DNA from: Paracoccaceae bacterium
Lineage (GTDB): Bacteria; Pseudomonadota; Alphaproteobacteria; Rhodobacterales; Rhodobacteraceae
Direction: 5' to 3'
DNA length: 11,420 bases
Assembly (NCBI GenBank): GCA_003250135.1
Contig: QKHF01000032.1
Coordinates: 1-11,420, forward strand
Shown here piece after piece: positions 1-5,458 of this stretch. Every line of letters begins with the position of its first letter. Position 1 is the stretch's first letter. The notes under the pieces are model-generated. The model had not been told where the DNA came from, made no database searches, and worked only from the letters and a program-made list of their open reading frames with translations. The translations under genes were made by a program, and so were the position numbers.

Positions 1-20
1 GCGATCAGGAAATCCTGCAT
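1..20 (-). CDS. hemJ: HemJ (protoporphyrinogen oxidase), first codons only
   Basis: An ATG on the minus strand at 20-18 opens a frame reading MQDFLI before the window ends. This matches the usual N-terminus of alphaproteobacterial HemJ (MQDFL...), a membrane protein that oxidises protoporphyrinogen IX to protoporphyrin IX. It starts 6 bases after the hemE stop, on the same strand, and hemJ commonly follows hemE in this group, so the two are probably cotranscribed. Only six residues are visible, so the call rests on context and the short N-terminal match. Confidence 0.55.
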
Positions 21-26
21 GGCGCC

Positions 27-1073
27 TTAGCCCTTCACCGTCCGGACCAGCGTCTCGACATGCGCCGGGTCAGCCTCGGGCGTGATGCCATGGCCGAGAT
101 TGAAGATGTACGGGCCGTCTCCAAGAATTTCGATCAACCGTTCCGCCCGGCGCACCAGCGCGTCGCCGCCGGTGATCAGCAAGATCGGATCGAGGTTGCC
201 CTGCACCGCGCTGTCGGACTGAAGCGCATCGCGCGCCCACTCCTCCGGAACCGATGTGTCGAGCGCCACGGCGTCGACTCCCGTCGCCTTCGCGAAACCT
301 GCATAGCCAGCGCCTGCGCCGCGCGGAAATCCAATCACCGGCACATCGGGATGGATCGCCTTGATCGCCACCGTGATCCGGCGGGCGGGCTCCACTGCGT
401 ATTTTTGAAACTGATCCGGCGCCAGCGCGCCCGCCCAAGAATCGAAGACTTTCACCACCTCCGCGCCGGCTTCGATCTGCCGAAGGAGATAAGCGATCGT
501 CGCTTCGGTCAGCAGATCGATCAACTTCGCGAAGCCTTCGGACTCCGAATAGAGCCACTTGCGCGCCGGCGCCTGATCCAACCCGCCGCGGCCCGCCACC
601 ATATAGGTCGCTACGGTCCAGGGCGCGCCCGCAAAGCCGATCAGCGTCGTCTCACGGGGCAGGGCGCCGGAGAGCCGCCGCACCGTCTCATAGACCGGCT
701 CCAGCGTCTCGTGGATGTCCTCGGTTCGTTTCAGGCGACCAAGGTCCTCACGGCTCTCCACGGGCTCCAGACGCGGGCCTTCGCCTTCAACGAACCAGAG
801 CTTTTGTCCCAGAGCCTGCGGCACGAGCAGAATGTCCGCAAAAAGGATCGCCGCATCGAAGCCAAACCGGCGGATCGGTTGCAACGTCACCTCGGTCGCC
901 AGATCCGGATTGTAGCAAAGGTCCAGAAAGCTGCCCGCCTCGGCGCGTGTGGCTCGATATTCCGGAAGGTATCGTCCCGCCTGGCGCATCAGCCAGATTG
1001 GAGGGCGGCTCGGCTGATCTCCGCGCAGCGTTCTTAGCATTGCTTTGTCGGCCATCCCGCGCGGCGCGTCCAT
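27..1073 (-). CDS. hemE: Uroporphyrinogen decarboxylase
   Basis: Cytoplasmic enzyme that removes four carboxyl groups from uroporphyrinogen III to give coproporphyrinogen III in haem synthesis. The 348-residue length is normal. The N-terminal family signature PPIWLMRQAGRYLPEYR lies at 24-40 and carries the substrate-binding arginines R30 and R34. The conserved Asp of FADILLVPQALG is D80, the Tyr in GFAGAPWTVATYM is Y157, and the C-terminal NLGHGI holds H328. The ATG at 1073 is preceded by AGGGA seven bases upstream. A second ATG at 1055 (MADKAMLRTLRG) also resembles homologous starts, but its upstream sequence is a weaker ribosome site. The gene is divergent from maf across the putative origin and leads into hemJ. 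Confidence 0.97.
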   Translation of the reverse strand: MDAPRGMADKAMLRTLRGDQPSRPPIWLMRQAGRYLPEYRATRAEAGSFLDLCYNPDLATEVTLQPIRRFGFDAAILFADILLVPQALGQKLWFVEGEGPRLEPVESREDLGRLKRTEDIHETLEPVYETVRRLSGALPRETTLIGFAGAPWTVATYMVAGRGGLDQAPARKWLYSESEGFAKLIDLLTEATIAYLLRQIEAGAEVVKVFDSWAGALAPDQFQKYAVEPARRITVAIKAIHPDVPVIGFPRGAGAGYAGFAKATGVDAVALDTSVPEEWARDALQSDSAVQGNLDPILLITGGDALVRRAERLIEILGDGPYIFNLGHGITPEADPAHVETLVRTVKG

Positions 1074-1084
1074 ATCGCGTCCCT

Positions 1085-1090
1085 AATATA
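1085..1090 (-). promoter_or_regulatory. Possible -10 element of hemE
   Basis: Read on the minus strand, TATATT follows a pyrimidine-rich tract and lies about a dozen bases before the hemE ATG. It resembles a -10 box, but there is no matching -35, and it would give a very short leader. It may instead be part of an AT-rich unwinding element. Confidence 0.2.
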
Positions 1091-1157
1091 AAGAAGAAGA
1101 GAAAGGTTGTGGTTTGTCGTAGGCATGCGGATAGCGGGGATTACCGGAATTCGCAAT

Positions 1158-1166
1158 TCCTCCACA
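1158..1166 (+). promoter_or_regulatory. Weak DnaA-box-like site
   Basis: TCCTCCACA matches the DnaA box consensus TTATCCACA at 7 of 9 positions. It overlaps the right arm of an inverted repeat (1146-1160). On its own it would be unremarkable; it gains weight from two better boxes nearby. Confidence 0.35.
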
Positions 1167-1280
1167 GGATTTCCGACTCCCTGCGCGAAGGTTCGAGAGG
1201 TGTGAGCAACTGAACAGGAGTTGTCCATGTCGCGGGAAACCCGCTGTAAACCGTTGATTCTACGCCGAACCTCAGACGGT

Positions 1281-1297
1281 GTTTCGCCTCGCGAAAC
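1281..1297. repeat. Perfect 7-bp inverted repeat in the origin region
   Basis: GTTTCGC-CTC-GCGAAAC is a perfect 7-bp dyad with a 3-base centre, touching the DnaA-like box at 1298. Smaller dyads of the same layout occur nearby: GGAATT-CGC-AATTCC (1146-1160), GCGGG-AAA-CCCGC (1232-1244), CCCG-GAAA-CGGG (1317-1328) and GTAAT-TTT-ATTAC (1393-1405). No T-run follows any of them, so ordinary terminators are unlikely. Their role is unknown. Confidence 0.6.
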
Positions 1298-1306
1298 TGT
1301 GGAGAA
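1298..1306 (-). promoter_or_regulatory. DnaA-box-like site
   Basis: TGTGGAGAA on the plus strand (TTCTCCACA on the minus) matches the DnaA box at 8 of 9 positions. It directly abuts the perfect 7-bp inverted repeat ending at 1297. Confidence 0.5.
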
Positions 1307-1388
1307 CAAGGAATAACCCGGAAACGGGCAACATGGCTTTGCGCTCGTCACCGGTTTCCAGAGAGCGACGCCAGCAAAAGCTCCACGG

Positions 1389-1413
1389 GTGAGTAATTTT
1401 ATTACGTCTTCCT
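1389..1413. other. AT-rich dyad, candidate DNA unwinding element
   Basis: This is one of the few AT-rich stretches between the two genes. It includes the inverted repeat GTAAT-TTT-ATTAC (1393-1405) and lies between the two better DnaA-like boxes. An AT-rich segment beside DnaA boxes is typical of an origin's melting site. A competing candidate is the AT/purine-rich run at 1083-1105. Confidence 0.35.
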
Positions 1414-1454
1414 GTCTTAGACTTGCGCCGGTGCGAATGCGGCGAAATTCACCG

Positions 1455-1463
1455 CTATCCACA
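1455..1463 (+). promoter_or_regulatory. DnaA-box-like site
   Basis: CTATCCACA matches TTATCCACA at 8 of 9 positions; only the first base differs. It lies 45 bases before the maf start codon, so DnaA bound here could also affect the maf operon promoter. Confidence 0.55.
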
Positions 1464-1507
1464 AGCCGCGGATTGCCATTTCGCCTCCGCCCGCCTAGAC
1501 GGACACC

Positions 1508-2110
1508 ATGCCTAAACCGACTTTGATCCTCGCCAGCGAAAGCCAGACACGCGCCAGAATGCTGCGCGATGCGGGCGTCGCGATCGAAACCGCACCGGCG
1601 CGGATCGACGAAGAGGCGGTGAAGGCGGCCATGAAAGCTGAGGGCGCCCCGGCGCTCGACGTCGCGGATACGCTGGCCGAGATGAAGGCGCTCAGGATCA
1701 GCCATCGTCGGCCAGAGGCGATGGTGCTGGGCGCCGACCAGGTGCTGGTCTGTGAGGGCCGCCTGTTCGACAAGCCTGATTCACGTGAAACAGCGGCTGA
1801 GCAATTGCGCGACTTGCGCGGCAAATCGCACGACCTGATCAGCGCCGCCGTCGTCGCGCGTGGCGGAGAACCGATCTGGCGCCATGTCGGGCGGGCGCGG
1901 CTGACCATGCGGCCCTTCTCGGACGCGTTTCTGGAGCGTTATCTGGATGACGCGGGCGAGGCCGTGACGTGGTCGGTCGGCGCCTATCAGCTTGAAGGTC
2001 TGGGCGCGCAACTATTCTCGCGGGTCAGCGGCGACTATTTCTCGATCCTTGGATTGCCGCTTCTGGAGCTGCTCGGTTTCCTGCGGATGCATGAGGTGCT
2101 ATCGGAATGA
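1508..2110 (+). CDS. maf: Maf family nucleotide pyrophosphatase
   Basis: Maf proteins hydrolyse non-canonical or modified nucleoside triphosphates to monophosphates in the cytoplasm. This 200-residue protein has the Maf fold signatures: LILASESQTRARML near the N-terminus (canonical SxSPRR is changed to SESQTR), GADQVL in place of the usual GADTVV, the KPDSRETAAEQLRDLRGKSH helix region, and the C-terminal SGDYFSILGLPLLELL. These departures are typical of the divergent alphaproteobacterial Maf clade, so the exact substrate cannot be assigned. The ATG at 1508 has only a weak ribosome site, and no better start is visible. The gene heads the maf-aroE-coaE-dnaQ operon and its stop overlaps the aroE start as ATGA. 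It contains a parS-like site at 1777-1792. Confidence 0.9.
   Translation: MPKPTLILASESQTRARMLRDAGVAIETAPARIDEEAVKAAMKAEGAPALDVADTLAEMKALRISHRRPEAMVLGADQVLVCEGRLFDKPDSRETAAEQLRDLRGKSHDLISAAVVARGGEPIWRHVGRARLTMRPFSDAFLERYLDDAGEAVTWSVGAYQLEGLGAQLFSRVSGDYFSILGLPLLELLGFLRMHEVLSE
1777..1792. promoter_or_regulatory. parS: parS centromere site (ParB box) inside maf
   Basis: TGATTCACGTGAAACA matches the bacterial parS consensus TGTTTCACGTGAAACA at 15 of 16 positions, with a perfect 10-bp palindromic core TTCACGTGAA. ParB binds such sites, spreads, and partitions the origin region with ParA; parS sites cluster near oriC. Here it encodes part of the Maf DSRETA segment. The five codons GAT TCA CGT GAA ACA all end in A or T, unusual in this GC-rich gene, which suggests that the DNA sequence itself is selected. 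It also includes a GANTC site (1778-1782). Confidence 0.8.
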
Positions 2111-2949
2111 GCGTAACGCAACGGAGTCCACGCGCAGGAGTCATTGGATATCCGATAAGTCATTCAAAATCCCCAATAATTCACGGCGCATGGCTGCAAC
2201 GTTACGGAGTCCAAGGCGAATACACCGCCATTGAAGTTCGACCTGAGAAGCTGGAATCTTTCCTGCGCAACGCGTCACGTGAGGGATTCGTCGGCGTAAA
2301 CGCTACGATTCCACATAAAGAAGCGGCGCTGGCGCTGGCGGATGAGGTGACGCCGCTGGCCCGACGCATCGGCGCGGCCAACACGATCAGCTTCGAGGGG
2401 GACAGGATCCTCGCCGACAACACGGATGCGTTCGGATTCCTGGAAAACCTTAAAGACGGCGCGCCGAACTGGCGGGCCGATTCCGGACCTGCCGTCGTGC
2501 TGGGCGCGGGCGGAGCGGCGCGGGCCGTGGTCGCGGCCCTGATCGACGCGGGCGCGCCGGAGTTGCGGCTGGCGAACCGCACCCGGTCTCGGGCGGAGAC
2601 GCTGGCGATGGATATCGGTGGGCCGATCTCGGTGATCGACTGGCCGGTCGCGGCGGAGGCGATGGACGGCGCCGCAACCATCGTCAACACCACCTCGCTC
2701 GGCATGAAGGGCCAGCCGCCGCTGGAGATCGACCTGTCCGCCGCGCCGGATGACGCGCTCGCCACCGACATCGTCTACGTCCCGCTGATCACGCCGTTCC
2801 TTGAGCGAGCGCAGGCGCGCGGTCTGCGGATTGTCGATGGGCTTGGCATGCTCTTGCATCAGGCGCGGCCGGGTTTTGAACGCTGGTTTGGACGGACGCC
2901 GGAAGTCGATGACGAGTTGCGCCACCTGGTGCTGGGGGAGGGGGGATGA
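2107..2949 (+). CDS. aroE: Shikimate dehydrogenase
   Basis: NADPH-dependent reduction of 3-dehydroshikimate to shikimate, in the route to chorismate and aromatic amino acids. The 280-residue protein has the substrate-binding motif GYPISHSKSPIIHG (14-27), NATIPHK with the catalytic lysine K71, NTDAFGF with the catalytic aspartate D107, the dinucleotide-binding loop GAGGAAR (133-139), NRTRSRA after the next strand, and NTTSLGM. The C-terminal GLGMLLHQARPGFE is also conserved. The start overlaps the maf stop (ATGA), and the stop overlaps the coaE start the same way, implying translational coupling. The first hundred or so bases are only about 51% GC with many A/T-ending codons, against about 80% later in the gene; function does not appear affected. 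Confidence 0.96.
   Translation: MSVTQRSPRAGVIGYPISHSKSPIIHGAWLQRYGVQGEYTAIEVRPEKLESFLRNASREGFVGVNATIPHKEAALALADEVTPLARRIGAANTISFEGDRILADNTDAFGFLENLKDGAPNWRADSGPAVVLGAGGAARAVVAALIDAGAPELRLANRTRSRAETLAMDIGGPISVIDWPVAAEAMDGAATIVNTTSLGMKGQPPLEIDLSAAPDDALATDIVYVPLITPFLERAQARGLRIVDGLGMLLHQARPGFERWFGRTPEVDDELRHLVLGEGG
2124..2483. other. Cluster of eight GANTC (CcrM) sites
   Basis: GANTC occurs at 2124, 2138, 2207, 2254, 2285, 2307, 2435 and 2479, all within the 5' half of aroE. None is seen in the remaining 466 bases of the gene. GANTC is the target of the cell-cycle DNA methyltransferase CcrM in most Alphaproteobacteria. Two further sites lie in the putative origin and one in parS. Whether the cluster is functional or a by-product of locally lower GC is not settled by the sequence. 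Confidence 0.5.
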
Positions 2950-3548
2950 TCGTTCTCGGCCTCACCGGTTCCATCGGCATGGGCAAATCGACCACCAAGG
3001 ACATGTTCGCCGAGGCGGGCGCCGCGGTGTGGTGCGCCGATGATGCGGTGGCGCGGCTCTATGGCCCGGACGGAGCAGGAACGAAAGAGATCGCGAAGCT
3101 GGCGCCCGAAGCCGTCGACCCGAAAGGAGTCGATAGGACGGTTCTACGAAGATTGGCTTTATCGAACCATGACTTGCTGAAAAAAATCGAATCGAAGATC
3201 CACCCGTTGGTGCGAGACGACCGGACCGATTTTTTAACCCGCGCCGAGGCGGATGGTTCGAGAGTGGCGATCTGCGACATCCCGTTGCTGTTCGAGACCG
3301 GCGCCGAGCACGAATTCGACGCGGTGGTGGTGGTCAGCGCGCCTGCGGATGTGCAGCGCGAGCGCGTGCTCGCCCGGTCGGGGATGACGGCTGAGGCGCT
3401 GGAGGCGATACTTGCGCGCCAGACGCCGGATGCGGAAAAACGCGCCCGCGCCGATTTCGTGATCGACACGGGCGCGGGGCTCGAGTCCGCGCGGGCGCAG
3501 GTGGCGGCGGTGATGGCGGCGGCGCGGGAGCGGAACGGGAAGATCTGA
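2946..3548 (+). CDS. coaE: Dephospho-CoA kinase
   Basis: Final step of coenzyme A synthesis: ATP-dependent phosphorylation of the 3'-hydroxyl of dephospho-CoA, in the cytoplasm. The 200-residue length is standard. The Walker A loop GSIGMGKST lies at 8-16, followed by the substrate-binding segment WCADDAVARLY near residue 30, the IHPLVR motif, and DIPLLFETGAEHEFD. The end region DFVIDTGAG...A fits the family. The start codon overlaps the aroE stop (ATGA), and the stop shares one base with the dnaQ start (TGATG). A middle stretch at about 3121-3240 is only about 48% GC, lower than its surroundings. Confidence 0.96.
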   Translation: MIVLGLTGSIGMGKSTTKDMFAEAGAAVWCADDAVARLYGPDGAGTKEIAKLAPEAVDPKGVDRTVLRRLALSNHDLLKKIESKIHPLVRDDRTDFLTRAEADGSRVAICDIPLLFETGAEHEFDAVVVVSAPADVQRERVLARSGMTAEALEAILARQTPDAEKRARADFVIDTGAGLESARAQVAAVMAAARERNGKI

Positions 3549-4243
3549 TGCGCGAGATTGTGCTGGATACGGAGACGACGGGGCTGGACCCTTTTCAGGG
3601 CGACCGTATCGTCGAGATCGGCTGCGTCGAGCTGCTCAATCATGTGCCGACCGGGCGCACCTATCATCAATACATAAATCCTGAACGCCCGATGCCGCAG
3701 GAGGCGTTCGAGGTGCATGGGCTCGGCGACGAGTTCCTCGCCGACAAGCCGAAATTCGTGCAGATCGTCGACGCGTTTCTGGAGTTCGTCGCCGAGGACA
3801 AGCTGGTGATCCACAACGCCAGCTTCGACATGAAGTTCCTGAACGCCGAACTGGTGCGCGCCAAACGGCGCGAACTGGCGCAGGATCGCGCGGTCGACAC
3901 GCTGATGATCGCCCGCAAGCGTTATCCGGGCGCGGGCAATTCTCTGGATGCGCTTTGCCGCCGGTTCGGCGTCGACAATTCCGGACGGGAACTGCACGGC
4001 GCGCTTCTCGACTGCGAGCTTCTGGCGGAGGTCTATCTGGAGCTTCGCGGCGGGCGGCAGCCGGATTTCGGTCTGGGCGCGCGGCCGATCGAGGAAACCG
4101 CCGATTCTACTGGCGCTCAGGCGGAATGGGCGCCGCCACCGCGCCCCGCACCGCTCGCCCCACTTCTGACCGAAGCGGAGCGACAATCGCATGAGGCGTT
4201 CATCGCCGAGTTGGGCGAGGCTTGCCGCTGGCGGCGCGCCTGA
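3548..4243 (+). CDS. dnaQ: DNA polymerase III epsilon subunit (3'-5' proofreading exonuclease)
   Basis: Proofreading exonuclease of the replicative polymerase, acting in complex with the alpha and theta-like subunits. It is a DEDDh-type exonuclease: DTETTG at 7-12 supplies D7 and E9 (Exo I), HNASFDMKFLNAEL supplies D94 (Exo II), and HGALLDCELL supplies H150 and D155 (Exo III). All five catalytic residues are present. After about residue 170 comes a proline/glutamate-rich linker and a short conserved tail (LTEAERQSHEAFIAELGE), as expected for the alpha-subunit-binding part. The gene is last in the maf operon. Its TGA lies within an inverted repeat facing secB. 231 residues is typical for alphaproteobacteria. 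Confidence 0.96.
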   Translation: MREIVLDTETTGLDPFQGDRIVEIGCVELLNHVPTGRTYHQYINPERPMPQEAFEVHGLGDEFLADKPKFVQIVDAFLEFVAEDKLVIHNASFDMKFLNAELVRAKRRELAQDRAVDTLMIARKRYPGAGNSLDALCRRFGVDNSGRELHGALLDCELLAEVYLELRGGRQPDFGLGARPIEETADSTGAQAEWAPPPRPAPLAPLLTEAERQSHEAFIAELGEACRWRRA

Positions 4244-4259
4244 TCCGCCGGATCAGGCG
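4237..4259. terminator. Bidirectional hairpin between dnaQ and secB
   Basis: CGCCTGATCC-GCC-GGATCAGGCG is a perfect 10-bp inverted repeat with a 3-base loop. The left arm contains the dnaQ stop (TGA 4241-4243) and the right arm the complement of the secB stop (4253-4255). The genes converge, so the hairpin can form in both transcripts. No T-run follows on either side; it could terminate, block convergent transcription or protect 3' ends. Confidence 0.65.
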
Positions 4260-4745
4260 GAGGCTTCAGGCTGTTGCGCCGCCGCTGCGCGGCGCTGGGC
4301 CTCACGCTGATAGAGCGCGGCGAAATCCACCGGCTCCAGCAGAAGTGGTGGGAAGCCGCCGTCGCGGGTGACGTCGGCCAGAATGCGGCGGGCGAAGGGG
4401 AAGATCATCCGCGGCATCTCCACCAGCAGGATGATCTGGCGCAGCTGCGTGTTGGCGTTCTTCACCTCGACGATCGCGGCGTAATCCAGCTCGGGTGTCC
4501 TCGCCTGATTTCGCGGTCGCCTGAATGCGCAGAACGATCTCGAACCGGTTTTCCGAGACTTCCCGGCCGTCGGTGGTCACGTTCACGGCGATCTGTGGCT
4601 GGGGCGCGTTCAGATTGCCCTTCTGGGCGGTAATATTCTCGAAGGAAAGATCGCGCACATATTGCGCGATGATCTGGATCTGGGGCCGCTGCGCGGCTTC
4701 CGCGTCGCCGCCATTGGCGCCGTTGGGCTCTGGGGTGTCGGTCAT
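4253..4745 (-). pseudogene. secB: SecB export chaperone, reading frame broken
   Basis: SecB holds precursor proteins unfolded and hands them to SecA. Residues 1-84 (from the ATG at 4745) match the N-terminal part: RPQIQIIAQYVRDLSFEN and ENRFEIVLRIQATAKSGEDT. The frame then leaves the family and would give a 147-residue product ending at 4302. The rest of SecB, 79 residues starting ELDYAAIVEV and including EMPRMIFPFARRILADVT and DGGFPPL, is intact in another frame from 4492 down to the stop at 4253. Aligned with E. coli SecB (GEETAFLCEV), the four residues AFLC are missing: one base stands where twelve are expected, an 11-base loss near 4493. It may be a real mutation or an assembly error. The start has only a distant AAAGG. 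It lies 84 bases after fxsA. Confidence 0.85.
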
Positions 4746-4794
4746 CGGGCTGAAGCCTTTCAGATGAATTGCAGTGTTGGCCGTTGGGCTAACA

Positions 4795-4812
4795 CGCCGC
4801 CGCCGCCGCCGC
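4795..4812. repeat. CGC trinucleotide repeat, six units
   Basis: Six uninterrupted CGC units lie in the short gap between the fxsA stop and the secB start. Such runs are prone to slippage. Read on the minus strand they extend the secB frame upstream as poly-Arg, but this part is not expected to be translated. Confidence 0.7.
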
Positions 4813-4829
4813 AATCTCGGGCCGGGCGT

Positions 4830-5321
4830 TCACTGAGAATCGATGGAGTGCGGGCCGCGGGTCCAACCGCTGTCGCCGCGCTTCGCCGGCTCGTCTTCAT
4901 CGACGACTTCGTATTCGCCGTCGACGGTCGTGGGTCCGGAATGCGGGCGATGGGCGCCACGGTGGGACGTGTGGACGGTCATGTGACTTGCGATACGCCG
5001 GATTGCGGCCGCGCGAACAGCGGGGATCAACAAGGAGAAGCCGATCGCGTCGGTCATGAATCCCGGCGTCAGCAGCAAAAGGCCCGCGATCAGAAGGAGC
5101 GCGCCATGGGCCATCGGCTCACGCGGGTCAGCGCCGGCGTCGAGGCGCGACTGCAATTCGCCCAGGGTGGACAGGCCCTGCGCCCGTGCGACGGTCGCGC
5201 CGATGGCGGCGGTCAGGAAGATGATCGCGATGGTGGCCCAGACGCCGATCACGCCGCCCACTTCGATGAACAGGACGATCTCGATCACCGGGATCAGAAG
5301 GAAGACAAGAAACAGGATCAT
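4830..5321 (-). CDS. fxsA: FxsA family cytoplasmic membrane protein
   Basis: Small inner-membrane protein; in E. coli, excess FxsA relieves exclusion of phage T7 by the F plasmid, but the normal role is unclear. The 163-residue protein begins with a hydrophobic segment (1-20), a second (about 25-45) and a hydrophobic region at about 72-105. The family motif LLLLTPGFMTDAIG ends at residue 94. The C-terminal tail from about 110 is hydrophilic, with a run of acidic residues (YEVVDEDEP). The start has an excellent ribosome site, AAAGGAG five to six bases before the ATG. It is divergent from the Tim44-like gene and upstream of secB on the same strand, an arrangement also known near other alphaproteobacterial origins. 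Confidence 0.92.
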   Translation of the reverse strand: MILFLVFLLIPVIEIVLFIEVGGVIGVWATIAIIFLTAAIGATVARAQGLSTLGELQSRLDAGADPREPMAHGALLLIAGLLLLTPGFMTDAIGFSLLIPAVRAAAIRRIASHMTVHTSHRGAHRPHSGPTTVDGEYEVVDEDEPAKRGDSGWTRGPHSIDSQ

Positions 5322-5458
5322 CAGTTCTCCTTTGAGTACGGCCTGCGTCCGTCGCCGCTCCGCTGCGATAGACTTGGCCGGGCGCTTACCCTACATACAG
5401 GTGATGGGCGCGCTGACCATCAAATAGGCGCCGATTTTCGTCTAAGAAGGCCCGGACG
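5322..5458. promoter_or_regulatory. Divergent promoter region, fxsA / Tim44-like gene
   Basis: The 137 bases between two divergent starts must contain both promoters. I see no canonical -35/-10 pair with proper spacing in either direction; TTGGCC at 5374 and TACATA at 5392 are only 12 bases apart. No operator-like repeat stands out. Assignment is by position only. Confidence 0.5.

Larger units (their letters stand above)
1074..1507. other. oriC: Putative chromosomal replication origin (oriC)
   Basis: A 434-base stretch without a credible gene between divergent hemE and maf, the position of the chromosome origin in Caulobacter and Rickettsia. It holds two DnaA-box-like sites with 8 of 9 matches (1298-1306 and 1455-1463) and a third with 7 of 9 (1158-1166). 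It also has an AT-rich dyad at 1393-1405, an AT/purine-rich run at 1083-1105, two GANTC sites (1175-1179, 1256-1260) and five short inverted repeats. A near-perfect parS lies about 270 bases downstream inside maf. No TTAA-N7-TTAA CtrA site is seen. The region must also carry the hemE and maf promoters, but I see no clear -35/-10 pair. The origin call is inferred from synteny plus motifs. Confidence 0.7.

Noticed and set aside
60..1037. Long plus-strand open frame opposite hemE
   Set aside because: It lies antisense to a fully convincing hemE and its translation is rich in Arg/His with no family pattern; a shadow frame from GC-rich codons.
1034..1705. Minus-strand open frame crossing the hemE-maf gap
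   Set aside because: It overlaps the hemE 5' end and the maf 5' end, has no recognisable domain and no ribosome site; it would make the origin region coding without support.
2275..2282. TCACGTGA palindrome in aroE as a second parS
   Set aside because: Only the 8-bp core matches; extended to 16 bases it fits the consensus at about 10 positions, too weak beside the 15/16 site in maf.
4774..4794. Imperfect 8-bp hairpin between fxsA and secB as an attenuator
   Set aside because: In the direction of transcription the stem contains an A-C mismatch and no T-run follows; not enough to call a terminator.
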